Shown: in pieces, positions 1 through 13,279 of the stretch
Layout: each line of letters starts with the position of its first letter
How positions within the stretch are numbered: the first letter of the stretch is position 1
DNA from: Cubamyces lactineus
Lineage: Eukaryota > Basidiomycota > Agaricomycetes > Polyporales > Polyporaceae
Length of the DNA stretch: 64,000 nucleotides
Direction of reading: 5' to 3'
NCBI GenBank assembly: GCA_022376465.1
Contig: JACDTU010000012.1
Location: 186,001 to 250,000, forward strand
The notes under the pieces: generated by a model
Database searches by the model: none
What the model saw: the letters and a program-made list of their open reading frames with translations, nothing else
Told to the model about the DNA's origin: nothing
Position numbers and translations under genes: made by a program

Positions 1-3000
1 TTTGTTGCCGAACAATGTAGACGATACTTCCCTGCTAGCGAGATCCCAGAAATGCTCTCAACATTCTTGCCCAAGCTGACCAAGGATGTACGTCGCGACA
101 CAGCATCTCGCTCGCTCGGCTCGACAGCTTATAACAATTATACAGTCCGTCCTGACGATGGTCCCTGTCTTGACATCCTTCCTTCCCCCATCGCATAGCC
201 ATCTCTACATGCCTGTCGTGTTCAAGCTCTGGGAAGCCTTCAACTCATCGGTGATAGATGACAGATTCATCGAGCTATGCGGAGAACTATCAGAAGAGCA
301 CATCGCAGGCCAGTTCAGTGAATATGGCCCTGAAGGTACTGCAGAATGGAAGACCGTAGGCATTTGGAGCGAGGCCGAATGGACATTCTTGATTGGCAAG
401 GCGTTGGGCTCTATGAGTGAGTTGCGCTCGGCGCAAGATTGCATATGACACAGCTACTCAATCGTCTGCTTTGCAGATGTTCCTGTGGGCGCTACAAGGG
501 TACGCGAGTCAAGCTTCGGATACTGGGTAGTCAACCATGCGTCCTAACAATATCTACAGGGTGCGAGTACAACTGCCGGACATGCAGATACCATGGCCGA
601 CAAGCAGTCTCTTAGGATCAAGAAGCTCATCAATCGAAGCAGTAAGCGTATCGTATGGCGAAATTGCCACTGCGGAAGCTCATACTCGCCGTAGGTGCAC
701 TAGCCAAGTTGATCGTATATTCGCTCTCCCTAGACGGACCAGTCCGCGATACTGGCGGCAACGGCGGCACGCCGTCGTCCGAGGGATTTGTTGCTGGTTC
801 ACGGGCTTTAGACTCCCTAGACAAGCTGATCACAAGCGTAGAATCATTCTTCCATCCATCCAACTATGGCATCTGGAGCTTGAACGTGAGAGCATCTCTT
901 TGTTCTCGAGGACGAAACCCCACTCATGCTCTCGATAGCTTACGCACTTCGTGCAACGGTTGATGGCCGAGTTCTCGAAACGTTGGAAGGAGGAGCAGCA
1001 ACCCTTTTGCAAGACTCCGGTGGTGCGTAAGCAGTCATTTGCCCCTGTACAAAATCTCATCTCGCCTTGCAGACGCGACGTCTGACCCCGGATATTCGAC
1101 GCAACTTCATCATAATCTTGCGCACCCCAGTTCTACTGTCCATGTTCTCCAAGGATCCCTTCACGATCAGTTACTCACAAGCAGCGATCCGTGCTATGGC
1201 TCTCCTCGAGCCTACTCTGGTGATGCCAGAGATCCTCGAGCGTGCATATAGCGGACTGGAAGTAGTGAACGAGACTCACCGGACGACCGCTGTGATGACG
1301 ATGCTCTCCGCCGTCGCACTACCGCTTGTGAGCGAGAAGATTTACCTAGGGGGCCAGAAGCACATTGTTCCTTTGCTTGAGCTGTGCATTCCTGGAATTG
1401 ACCTCGTCAGTGCCCGTTGTTTCATTGCCCAAATATTCATTCACACACCGCATTCGTAGAATGACCCGGTCAAGACGATCTGCGCCACAATGTTTATCAC
1501 TTCGGTTGTACAGCACTTGAAGATAGCGGATGTTTCTATGCACCAAGTCGGCGTCGACTTGTCGAGCGATGCACCCGCTGAAGATATCATGGACGTGGAC
1601 CCAGCGACCGCCGAACATCTACCCTCAGGTGTCGATGCTCCCGGCATGCCCACCCTCAGCCGGGAGGAAGAACGTGCGCTTGCACGCGAGAGCACGGCGG
1701 CATGGGCAGATTGGGTGACGTCGTTGTTCCGACGTGTACTTGCGTTGTTTGAGAACCTGCCTGAAGAGGGCGGAAAGAAGGGCACGACGGGAGGTAAGAT
1801 GGAAGAAGCGGTATTGAAGGCGATCAAGGGCGCGCTCGACACTGTGTGCTTGCACCTGTCGGACTCGCTCTTCGACTTGGTGCTGAAGCTCGTGTTCGAA
1901 TACGCGAGCACAAACGCGAAGTCGAACGCTGTGCGCGCATTCGGCCAGCTCGTGTCGTGTCTTGCACGTGCTCGCCCCGAGAAGACGATTGACCGCTTCC
2001 TGCCTTTCTGCATCGCCCAAATCCAGGAGGAGCTCAAGCATGGCGCGTCAAGCATTCGGACGACCTCTACTCACGAGGCAGTACCGTCTGACACGACGTT
2101 GCACTGGAGTACGTGTACCCCATACGTTGGCTGCCATGTCTGACCCACATTCATCGGTAGATATGTCCATTCTCCGCGGATGCTTCGGGTACGGAGGTGC
2201 AACGGTGAGACTGCACGGAACACGCTTGCCGTTTGTGTCTAACTGCTCCCGACATAGATCCTGAAGTACAAGGATCAGCTGCTCGGCCTCATGTCCTTGC
2301 TCGTCGAGAAGACTAAGAGCGAGCGCGGGTACACTGGTACAGGCCGCTTAATCAACCGCATCCTGCATACGGCCGCGACGATCTACACGCTCAACTCGCG
2401 CTATGTGAACCCAGACGAGTGGGATTCCCCAGGTCTGACAAATTGGCTATGACATTGCTGATCCCGGGGCTCACTCGAATCTATCCTTTTTGTTGCAGAG
2501 TTCAATCGGAACCTGACGACCCAATGGGGCAAGATGTATGACGCGGACGACGTCGAAGTCGTGTGGCACGGTATGCATCCGAGTACTTCATACGAGCGAG
2601 CGAGACTGTTGCTGAACTCTTGATAGTGCCGAACCACGACGAGATTGGATTCGTCTTGGAGATCCTGGAGAAGATCGCTGCCCCAGCACTAGACAAGGTA
2701 GAAGCGCTGCTCCAGAACGTAGGGAAGTGGGACAGCGTCGCACGCAATGACTTCTGCCGGTGCGTTTGAACCTCGGCTCTGGATATAGAATACTAAGAGG
2801 GGCGATAGGTATTTGCATGCCGCGCGTTCCGTGTGGGGAGGGCTGCCAACGTTCCTCCTGCAAGGCGCCAAGGAAGTCGTCAACCCATGCATGAATATGG
2901 ACATCGAAGTGCCCGAACTGCTCGTGACCGCGCTGGACGTCAAAGCGGGCTTCGTGCTGACTGATCCCAATGACCCCCGATATCAGCGTGCGATGGCGCA

Positions 3001-6000
3001 CCGCGCGCGTTTCGGTCAGATCGTGCACAGAGCGGCGAACGTGCTCCGCCAGGAGAGCGAAGGCGAGGACCATATCGATGCTGTCATTGGGGTCTCCCGC
3101 GCCATCGACGTGTATCTGCTCGAGTACGCCATTACACGCAGCAATTTCGAGAGCTTGACCAAAGCATACCGCCAAGCTCGAGAGTGAGTGGTATACCCCT
3201 TGACATATCCGTTTAAGCACCTCATTTTCGGGCCACAGCTCAAACCGCGTCTGGCCGAAGCAGAAGGAGAATTCCCGTGTGGTTTTCTTGAAACGCGCCC
3301 AGGTGTATAATGCGGGCCGCCTGTACATGCATGCGCTGTACCGCAGACGAGACGCGTTAGACGATCAACTCCTCGTAGATCTCATCGAGATGTCGCTTTC
3401 ACAGTACACGAGAGTACGGAGGTAAGGAGGAACATTTGTCCGAGGATCTGATATGGTTGATGCGAATTGAACAATTCTCTAGACACGCTCAGGCTATCCT
3501 TCATAATGCTTGCGGTGTAAGTGGACACTCGCTGGATTGCCGTTTGAAGCTAATATTATCGCAGTACTTCGTGCGCTCAACGAGGTTCATGCTGCCGTAC
3601 CTGTTCCGCGCCTTGGAGAAAAAGAACGATCCCGATCACATGAAGGGCGCCCTGTATGTTCTGTGGAACAAAGGCACAGCCGCGTACGCTCTGGCTGGTA
3701 AGACAAAGTACAGTTGTTTGTGGCTATCTTAATTGAGGGACACGTCGCAGATATCAACTTCCACGGACAGTACCTGGTCTCACTGCTCAGCTGTCAGCAT
3801 GAGGAGAAGGTGCTGTCATCCGCAATTCATTGCTAAACGCTAGCTGACAGGGATATACAGCCATCTGTCCAGAAGCTGGTCGGGAACGTCGCACAAGATG
3901 CGTTGGTATATCTCAACGAGGAGTCTTGTCACACAGACGCTTTCACGGAACCGATCACCGGTGTGCTGTACGCGTTGAACGAGCTGAAGCAGGAATTCCC
4001 ACCATCTATCGTAGACCAGCGGATACTGCAGGAAGCTATCATCAAGTCCAGCGCGCGCGTGACGCTCAAGCGCCAGCGATACGCGGAGACAGTATGTTGT
4101 TCCTAACTCTTGTTGCGTCGCGCGGACCTTCACGCTTCTTAGGTCAACGCGGTGCTGGAGATGGCAGAACGCCCAGCGACGCATGTGAGGCCTAGACGTA
4201 TTTCCGATGAACCCTAGATTTGCTGACATAGTTGCAGTGGAGATACGTTCAATTCGCCATCCGCTTCCTCTATGGGCTACTCCGGAGAGACTCTGCTCCT
4301 CCGCCGGCGTTGGCGGCTTTCTTCTTGAAGCAGAGCATCAGCCCTCACACGACTATTCGAGTGACCGCACAAAAGTAATATCACTCGCTCTATCACATGC
4401 GCGCTATGATTAATCTCGAACGTTCAGAGCGGTTGTCAAGGTTTGCGCCCATGTCAAGATTCGGACCTTCTCCAAGACGAGCGACCAGCTGTGGTTGGAT
4501 GAGTGGGAGAACCCTCTGAAGGCAGACATTCCTGTGACTGACCCTGCGGACTTCTTGCGGCGCCATGCCCAACCTGGCTATCCTGTGGGGCAGGAAGGGT
4601 AAGTCTGATCAGGCACGTTTGCATTGAATGCGCAGTTGACATATTTGGCAGGGACCTCCGTGTTGACAAGGTCGAGACAGGATTCCTGGTCTGGACGTCG
4701 ACGGTGAAAGGATATCGAGCTGTACCCGCTGGGCCATCACCTTTTGCGTGGGAAGCGGCATCAAGGCCGATCCTCCAAGCAATGAGCGAGGTCATGAGTC
4801 AGAACAACTTCTTTACTGTCTTGGCGCTACTGTGGGGTCAGGAGTCTATGAAAAATAGCACGACCCCGGAGCTTCGGGCTGAGAACGTCACGTTCATGAA
4901 GTCGCTCGGTATGTCAACTGTTCTGTTGCAAGTTCGGTGCGCTGAAGTAGAGCTCAGCCAAAATGTTTGAACACGAGAACCTGCAAGCGATCCTGGACAC
5001 GATTGATCCGCTTTTGGCAGATGGTGACCGTTACAAACAGCGGTCTGGCGCCGAGTTGTTGGCGGGGTTATCAAGGGGTACGTTGAGATGACGCATATGC
5101 TTTTTTAATAGATGTTGATCCGCCGCAGGCTCCAAGCATTGGCCCAAACAATACACGGACCAACTCTGGTCCTGGGTCGCCGCACGGTTCGATCGCATCT
5201 ATGCCCAGATGAAGCCTGACACTGTTTCTTTCTGGGAGAACCTACTTAGCGTACGTTCAGAGATATATTCTCTTGGGAGGCCTATGCTAATTGCGGTAAC
5301 ATAGGAGCAACTCGTAGATCGGGACCCCCGAAGGACCGCGCCATTGGTCAAATGGATCTTGTCTCTCCCACTAGAGTTCCATGGAGACTCCGCCTTTGCG
5401 AGTACGTCATATCTGCCTCGTTCTCGTCGGTATTCGCTCATAGAACTATAGTGAGCAAATCGCTGTCCATCTTCAACATCTTGGTCGACTGCCTTGATCT
5501 GCGCTTCCTACCTTTGGCTGATCACTATATCAACCTATTCTTGGATAATGCTAACACCGGCTACGCTGAGGTACAGTAACTCCCCTCTACACCTTGTGCC
5601 CGAACTTGTGATGATCTGACGAGGCTGCATCCGATAGATCCGTTCCCAAATCGCGCAAAATATCTACGCTATTCTCAGTATTCAATGGCGCCCAACATAT
5701 CCTACCCCCCAGGACTTCATTGCTGCTTGCATCACAGCGCATGATCCGCTCCGAATCCGGTATGTATTCCTGCTATCATTTCTGCAGCGGCTTGCTCATT
5801 CTCGCACAGCGAAGCCCGATACATCGCCCGTATTTCCCAGATTGTTAGCCAATTGCCTGCGTGGAGAGAAGAACGCCTGCCACCCCCTCGAGTCAGTCAA
5901 TCCCAGTACGACAAAGTGGGCTTGACGAGTGAGTTTCAAAGCCGGGCATACTGTTGTTCCCCCGCTGAGCGCTGTATAGTATTGCAATGGGTCTGGGACT

Positions 6001-7164
6001 TTGCGCACGGCCCACAAGCGCCGCTGATATTCCCTTACATCATCGTTCTGCTGTAGGTCGGCGCATTTTTGGCCGAACGAACGCCATGCTCATTCTTAGC
6101 CTAGACCCGAGATCATCCGAATGTCCGAGCTCAATGACAGCTCAGAGCTGCAAACCTACAGTTCAGCAGTCCTCTATGTGCTGTCAGCCGTCACACCTCC
6201 TCCCGAGTTCATCGAAGTAATCGCTGACAACTTCATCAATGCCATCAAATCGTCGACCGTGAGTGAGAGTCGAAGGAATAAAGTATGATAGAGCTAAACA
6301 AAGACTATGATCTAGTCCTGGCGGATCCGCGTCAACGCGCTGCCAACCTTGATAGTGTTCTTCTACCGGAACTTGCTCAGCCTGTCAAGCGAGCTGGTCT
6401 CGCGCCTCATGAGCGTTCTCCTTGAATGTTTGTCTGATGAGAACATCGAGGTCCGAGAGATGGCGTCAAAGATGCTATCTGGTGTGGTGAGGTGCTCGCA
6501 ACGGCAGAGCATCATCCCGCTGAAGGTGAGCGCGCTTGGAAGGTTCAGAGTCCTTGCACGTCTAACGTGTGTTCTACCAGGATCGATTCGTCAACACGTT
6601 GCGACGCACAAGGCTGCCTAAGCGAGGCGATCCCTCATATCAGGACTCTTTACGCGCGCTGCATTCTGCCATCCTCGGCATCTGTGCATTGATAGAGAGC
6701 TTCCCCTATTCCGTAGAGCCGTGGATGCCGCCGCTTACTGAAGGTAACACGACCATCCAGCGTACTGATTTTTCTGTTACTGACTCGTGTGCGCGAAGTC
6801 CTCGCCAACCATGCTACGGACCCCTTGCCGATCTCGAAGACGATCCGCAAATGTGCATCAGAGTTCAAGAAGGTGGGTGACTACGTAACCGTGACGCGCA
6901 TATGCATACTGACCTTGTGCCGGCCCCGCTTCTTCGCCTTTGCTACACTGCAGACTCATCAGGTACGTGGTGAACCCGCTGCCCGTACGTACGGATGGCT
7001 AAACTTGCTGCATCTAGGACACCTGGCACAAGGATCAGCTCGCGTTCAACGAGGATCAGCTTCAGAGTCTATCCACGATGCTCGTCGGCACGTCATACTG
7101 TACGTTTCTCCGACGAATCCCCCGCGCGATCTCTTGCTCACCGCAACATTTTGCAGACGCGTGA
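1..7164 (+). CDS. BLM10: Proteasome activator Blm10/PSME4 (PA200), 3' part
   Basis: The gene enters from the left edge and is cut into many short exons. Spliced, it reads as the HEAT-repeat proteasome activator Blm10/PA200, which caps the 20S core particle and opens its gate. Clear family stretches lie at about 1800-2140 (helical repeats), 2813-3187, 3240-3420, 3900-4090, 4700-4900 and 6350-6480. The C terminus is diagnostic: ...FKK|THQ|DTWHKDQ... followed by a final Tyr-Tyr-Ala, the HbYX-type tail that docks into the alpha-ring pockets. The last exons are 6954-6962 (9 nt, Thr-His-Gln), 7018-7099 and 7157-7164 (8 nt, finishing Tyr-Ala-stop). The first visible exon is 1-87, joined to about 146-416. 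Exon edges in the middle are only partly worked out. The neighbouring 3' DNA is non-coding. The N terminus lies outside the window. Identification is very secure; the exact exon list is not. Confidence 0.93.
7157..7164 (+). other. BLM10: 8-nt terminal micro-exon of BLM10 completing the HbYX motif
   Basis: The penultimate exon ends ...TCATACT at 7099, followed by a GTACGT donor. The acceptor TTTTGCAG ends at 7156. Joining T to ACGCGTGA gives TAC GCG TGA, so the protein ends Ser-Tyr-Tyr-Ala, the tail known from yeast and human members. The intron (7100-7156) is 57 nt, a multiple of three, and has no stop when read through. Confidence 0.85.
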
Positions 7165-10100
7165 TCTGCACGCTCTGTTGTCTCCCATCTCCACCGCTAA
7201 CGGATTTGTATCATCGTCGCATTGCATCGCCACTGCTGCTTGTATCATTACTTCCTCTACAGCAATAACAATGTCTCCTTCCGTCGTGTTGTATGATGAC
7301 CGTGCTGAAGTATCCGCCTTGACCTACGCCCATAAAAATACTGCTCAGGCATAATAGGTACTTGGGGATTCCAGCGTCGTTCCTTCCCAAAGACGATAGT
7401 ACAAAATCCAGATGACAGAAATGCCAGTGCCAGAATCTAAATGAGCTTATCCTCACTCAATCTCATGCACGCTTGCAGTGCGAAATAGTGAATCAAAGGC
7501 ACTCCCACAGTCCCAAGATCCTAGTGACGGTGGCTTGGAAGGCAGTGGGTCCTGGGATGCCGTACAATGGTACTCGGACCGCGCTTCGGAATGTGCGTAC
7601 ATCTCGTGAGCGGTCACGGACGAGAAATCTTCGCTTAAGGCCTCCCAAACCGCACCCTGTCAATAGTTTGGAGAACGTCATGCAATACGAGGCCGCCCTC
7701 GAACAGATTGAATGAGGATAGCGAATGTATTGGCCCAACACTGGCAGCTGTAGCTATCATCAGAAAGCGGCGCCACCAACGGCATTATGTCTGGAACCTG
7801 GTCCTCGTTCCGTACAGAGCTGCATGACAAAAAATCCGCAGCTGGCATGGGGGGCCGACGGATCCAAACGGCTGTAATGGCGAACCAAGGGGTCGTCCTT
7901 ACCAAAAACTCCTCGCGGGCACTCTGTACCTCATCGATGCATCCTGTCAGGCGAAGCACGGCGGGGTGTCCCCGATCGGGGCGGAGGCGCACTGGCACCT
8001 ACAATAGTATGTAAGTCGAACGACACATAGCAATCAGGGCGGGCAAGAAGGCGGCTGGGTGCATTCCAGTGGCAAAGTTCAAGGGGAGGGCGCGGGGACC
8101 TGTTGTTGCTAGCCCGTCTGGGGGTGGCACGGGGAAGCATCTAGCTTCACGTTCACGTCACCGTCCCGGCCTGGGAACAAGGCGACATCTTTGCTTCGGG
8201 GAATCGTCACGGTTCATTTCGACGAACGCAACGATCCACTGGGTCCTCGATCCCTCTTGCACCAGGCGATAGGTATGTTGGCGGCTGTATGGAGGCTGCC
8301 GCCGGCGTCATGGCCTGCTCTACAGAGCCCGAGTACATAAACTCGACCTGCGAGAAGTCGGCCGTCCCAGATAGACATTGCCAGCCATAGCGCGATGCGC
8401 CCGAGAGTTACCGAGTGGACAGCGGAGCCCGTCGCTCGATACAGATATCGACCATGCTCGCAGTCCAGGCCCTTCCCGGCCACGCACCACGGAGCCAACC
8501 AAGCACGATCGATTATACGATATGCGCGGGGGCACTTTTGCGGGGAGGCGGTCTGCCCTTGTACGTTATCCAGACAGGGGCTGCAGCCATGCCCTCGGAG
8601 CCAAATTGACGTTTCTTTAGCTCGCGAGTCGCGACGCGTCGAACGTTCAGCTTCTGCTGGGCCCGGCTTCGCGACTGCCGCGGTGCGGTCCCCGCGAGGC
8701 GACTAGTCGCAAGCACCGAGCGTGTCGGGTGCGCGGAACACGTGCATACGGAGCGTCTCGGTGATCAATGAGATAGGCATGTGGCCGGCGCGAGGTCGGG
8801 CGCAATGGCTGCCGCTGTGGAGGCAAGATCAGAGCAGGCTTCGGGTGGGGAGTGACGGTGAGACGTGAATGGGTCGGTATGGATGTGCGGTGACAAGCGG
8901 CAGAGACGTGGCGCATGGGAGGAGCAGAGCTGCTTCGGCTGTGGCACCGAGTACGCGTTGCACCTATCGCCACGGATTGTGGGACGCGGCGCGCGAAGCC
9001 GTAGGCGTCAGGTGCGCGTACCCGTATCACTGAAGAAATATGGTCTGTTCTTTACACTATGGAGATTCGCTGGTTGCATGCAGACCCGCTAGATCTTGTC
9101 GAAGGAACTCGATATTCTTACATTCTTTGCGACGAGAGCACATGATCTCGGACGTGTCAAAGTACTCGGGAGAGGTGCTAGCATTATCAGGTAGCGGGAC
9201 ACAGAAAGATGGATGTAGTTTATTGCGTAGCCGCGGTCCGCATAGTCTATCACGAAATATGGAGTAACGCACCGTGGCCTGGGAAGCGATGGTCATTCCC
9301 GCTGCGATCGCCCTAGCGGGCAATTTGCAGTGCTCACCGAACACCACGTGTGGTGGGCCTCGGGGGGATCAGAACCGGGACCGCAGCATATAAAAGCTAA
9401 AATGATGGTGCTTGAGTGCAAACGGAAGACGAAGAGCGGGAGACATGTGCTGGTCGGTGTCAAGAACGGGCTTAGGCTAGGGCCCCGAGGAGACGAAGGA
9501 GAAAGAGGTGGCTATAAGAGGAAACCCCGCCACCGGCGACAGTGTATTTGACTAGACGCCCGCTCCAGTCCGAACAGTCCGGTGGCTTTGTGGTGCCACT
9601 CGGTCTACCTCTGGCCACTCGGTCACCAAAGGGGCGTATTTTGCCTCCGAACGATGCGCTCGATGATGGGCTAAGAAAATTGAAGGAATAGAAGGGCGGC
9701 GGGGTACTTCCGAACGCGAGATGGAGAGCTCTCGCCAATGCGCGTCTGTGGAATATGGGCGTCTAGCTGTGCGGCCCCACGTGGCGGGATGTGGGACGGA
9801 GCATTGCACGGCGACATGGTCTCACTCGCGGCAAGCGTTGTGCAGGACGAAGACGGGGTTCGCGTGTTGGGATCGATTGGAGAGCTAGAGGGCAGCATAT
9901 AGGATCGATGAGGATACGATACACGACGTTTGAACGTGGAGTAGCGCAGATTCAGAGGACTCACACTGCAGCGAAGGCGTTGGCAATCGCCGCCGCAAGA
10001 CGGGCACGTTGCAATCAGACCCTGAGCTTCTTCCGTAAGGCAGGCGCAAGGCTCTCCCCTCCTCCGCCTCTCCCCCTCCTCCTCCTTCTCCTCTGCCACC

Positions 10101-10544
10101 ATCCAAGAGGCCCGTCCACCCTCTCCGTTTCGGCTCGCAAGATCCTCGACAGCCTCAAGCTTTCCGCTCTATCCATCAAGCAATCCTATCTATCTCGCAT
10201 CTCGCTCCTCGCATTGCATCACGACCCGCGCCGCGCTTTTCTTCCAATTGTTTATACCATTTCCTCCTTCATACACTAGATATCCTACTCCGCTTGGTTC
10301 TATCGCCTCTCCGCGACGAAGCCATCCGTAGGGCAAGGGCTGGTCGCCATCCTTCCGCTTTCAAATCCGCGCGCACGACTCACGTATATCCCCGCCTCTC
10401 CTCCCTCAACTCTCGTCTTGCCTAGCAAGCATCTCGCCTCTTTTTTATCATTCAAGCACTAAGGACGTGGTATCGGCAACTTATTGCTAATTCGTAAGCC
10501 GCCTCCATATAACCTCGTGGCCCCCCGCACGCGTCCTCACCCAG
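7165..10544. other. Long intergenic region / promoter and leader of the CCCH gene
   Basis: I find no supportable gene in these 3.4 kb; open frames exist on both strands but none resembles a family or shows a consistent intron chain. Features seen: a palindromic CACGTG at 8739-8744, another at 9345-9350, a TATAAAA at 9389-9395 with no convincing gene after it, and a strong pyrimidine tract at about 10055-10090, typical of fungal promoters and leaders. Much of it is probably the promoter and long 5' UTR of the downstream zinc-finger gene. Confidence 0.5.
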
Positions 10545-13279
10545 ATGCCCCCCATCATGCTCTCCACAGTTACGAATCCCTTCATCGACGCGACGAACCT
10601 CTCTATTCACGACTCGTCTCTCACCTTGCTCGCAAAAACACCCCCAGGCATCCGTCCAGTGTACATGTTATCCTCTACCATGGCCACTAGACGTACCCCC
10701 AACTCGGCTCTGAGCAAGGGTACGCGTCTTTTCCTGCTTATGCTATGCAGATTTCCATTTGACGCGTCGCAGCAGATATTACCGACAGAAATATGGTCAC
10801 GCCCCCCAACGGCAACGGTCATTGGCGCCTCAACTCGAACGGACAAATCGTGGATTCCTCAGACTGGGACTTGGCCGATGAGATCGTCAAGCTTCAGCTC
10901 AGCGGTGACGCGAAAGACAATCAGGTCCGTCATCTTTCCCGATTCAAATCAACTGTCTCTGGACGAGTGTCTGTGCAGGAATCTTCTCCGCTGGGCACTG
11001 CGTCGCAGGCCAGCCTCGGGTCCTCGTCAACTAATTCCTTGAACCAGAGCGTAAATCTCGCATCGCATTCGCGCGAATCGTCAGCCGACACCACTGGTTC
11101 TCATGGCTCTGTCCTGTCTTCCAACAGCCAGACCCTGCGCGCTCCGCCTGTCACACCACTCAAAGTAGGCGCCGTAGGCGAATCCAGGAACCGCCCGCAC
11201 TCGTACAGCGGTGGCCTGTCCAGCACTGACCTCATCCGCCTGCAACAGGCGGGCGGTAGTCCCAGAAACACGGATTCTTGGACCTCTCCGAACGGAACTC
11301 CAGAGCGACAGCAGCAACAAGCCGAACAGTTGACTTACCCATCTTTGCTTGGATCACACAACGGCTCTGCCGCTCGTCTCGCCGAACAGCCTTTACAGCC
11401 GAGCGCCCTGCCTCGTTCTCAGGAGGACCTCTCGGTCGATTTCCAGATCCAGCAGCAGCAACAGCAGCATCAGTTCAACGCTGTCAACCATGGTGTTCCT
11501 CCACCACAGGCGGGTGGACCCGCGCCTCCCTTCGTGCATGGTCGGCCTCCCAACGTTGCTACCAACATACCATATCGGCAGCCCCCGCCTCGCGCCTTCA
11601 ATCCGGCCATCCCCCCGGTGGTCCCTAGTCCAACAAGCTTTGGTGCATATCCTGCACCGGTCCACCCTGGGGCTATGCCTGTGGGCGGTCCGCAGCAAGA
11701 GCTGTACAACATGGTGTTGCCTACACCGCCTCTCGAAAACCCCACGATGGCACGTCTTCAACAGCAATCTGGCGTCTTCCAGCGTACTCACCAACATTCT
11801 GCCTCGGACCCTGCTTCTCTTCGTGACCCTGCTACGCTGGCTCTGCTGAACAACGCTTTTGCTGCTGGGCAGATGTACGCGCCTGCTATGGGCCCTCCCG
11901 CTCTCTCGATGTTCGCGAACCAGTTCTACGGCGCTCCCACGGAGCCGTACCCATCTCCCGAACTCGCTGCCGCCCAGATGATGGCACGCCTCCAAGCGCA
12001 ATATACTGGGCCCTACGGCGTACCTCTGGCCACCCCGGGCGTGAATTTAACGAACACTGGATCGTCCATATCCACAACATCGAACGGGAGCGGTCCTAGC
12101 GCGAACAATCGCAAGCTAGGTCTGTATAAGACTGAGTTGTGCAGGAGCTGGGAGGAGAAGGGAAGCTGTCGTTACGGGGCCAAGTGCCAGTTCGCGCACG
12201 GTGAGGAGGAATTACGGAAAGTTCAGCGGCACCCCAAGGTTCGTCCCTTTCGCTCCCTATGACGCTTATAAGGTTCATCCGGTTGACAATCCCGACTTTA
12301 CTTTTGAATTTGCAGTACAAGACGGAAATCTGCAGGGTGCGTGTTCTTTCTCACCGAAGCGCGACCCTTAGTGTAGTTCGGATCGCTGACCATCACGTTA
12401 TCAGACGTTCTGGGTATCGGGGTCCTGTCCGTACGGAAAGCGGTGCTGCTTCATCCATACAGAGCTCCCTGCAAATGGTGCCGCGCCTGGTGCTGACGGG
12501 ACGCCGCCGCCGAGTAACCCTGACGGCCGTGCGCGGTCATCGAGCACGAATAGCGATCCCAATGATGTGTCCTCGAGCTCGCTGCTTGCGCGTATCACCG
12601 CGAAGCGCACGCAAGAGAATGCGATGAACTCTGGTTCGGGAAGCTTGAGCACGACGCCCCCGTCCGCCGGGTTCCAAGTGAACGGGCGGCCCGAGCACCT
12701 GCGCGTCAACACGAACGTAACGGACACGGCGACGATCTCCAAACAAAACAAGTCTGCGTACCCAGCGTTCGCGCACAACGGGGTCCTCATTCCTACTGGA
12801 GAGGACACGGCAGCGAGGTCGCCTGGTCCGGTGACTGCAGGCCCTGACTTCGGCAGACACGCGAGTTCTAGACTGGATATCGTGGGCTCGCAGGTATGTG
12901 GCATGCCGTGATGCAGGGTTCGCGATAACATGTTGCTCATCCCATCCTCCTGCAGCGTGGCGGCCCGAAGACGGCAGTGAACCCTAACGTTCGTCATTCG
13001 TTCAACGGCAGCGAAATCCAGTTGGACCTGAGCAGCGTCGTCACTCCCACCGCTGCGAACCCGACTGCTCAGCTGAACGCCTCTCCGGAGGCGCCAAAGG
13101 TGTCCCGAATCAACGGCCATGTGCGCTCCGGCAGCGCGGGGAACTGGGCGAGCGCGACGCGCAGCAGCCACCTCACCGCGTACCCGCTGTCGTCCATCCC
13201 GGGTGGCGAGCTCAAGGCGAACTCGCCCTGGGCCGATTACAACGTCGGCTCCCGTCTGGCCGAGAAAAACTGGACGTGA
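10545..13279 (+). CDS. Tandem CCCH zinc-finger RNA-binding protein (TTP/Zfs1/Cth type)
   Basis: Five exons (10545-10719, 10776-12238, 12316-12336, 12405-12893, 12956-13279) join in phase to 823 residues. The C-terminal half carries two C-x8-C-x5-C-x3-H fingers, each led by YKTELCR or YKTEICR, the hallmark of the tristetraprolin family that binds AU-rich elements in mRNA 3' UTRs and promotes decay. The first finger is in exon 2 (about 12120-12200); the second is split over exons 3 and 4. The N-terminal 450 residues are low complexity: Ser/Asn/Pro rich with a short polyGln run at about 11448-11475. The C terminus is Ser/Asn rich. The start at 10545 keeps phase through the first intron; an ATG at 10557 in the same frame is also possible. 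Fungal relatives act in mating, iron or stress mRNA control, but the specific role here is unknown. Confidence 0.9.
12316..12336 (+). other. 21-nt in-frame micro-exon of the CCCH gene
   Basis: The exon codes exactly YKTEICR: the lead-in peptide and first zinc cysteine of finger 2. It is flanked by TTTGCAG before and GTGCGT after. Both flanking introns (12239-12315, 12337-12404) are phase 0, so skipping keeps the reading frame. Confidence 0.8.

Noticed and set aside
9389..9551. TATAAAA followed by a short open frame
   Set aside because: The frame is Arg/Lys/Gly-rich, about 50-70 codons, without splice support or resemblance to any family.
11448..11475. CAG-rich tract as a possible microsatellite or mobile-element trace
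   Set aside because: It is a short imperfect polyGln run within the low-complexity part of the CCCH coding exon.
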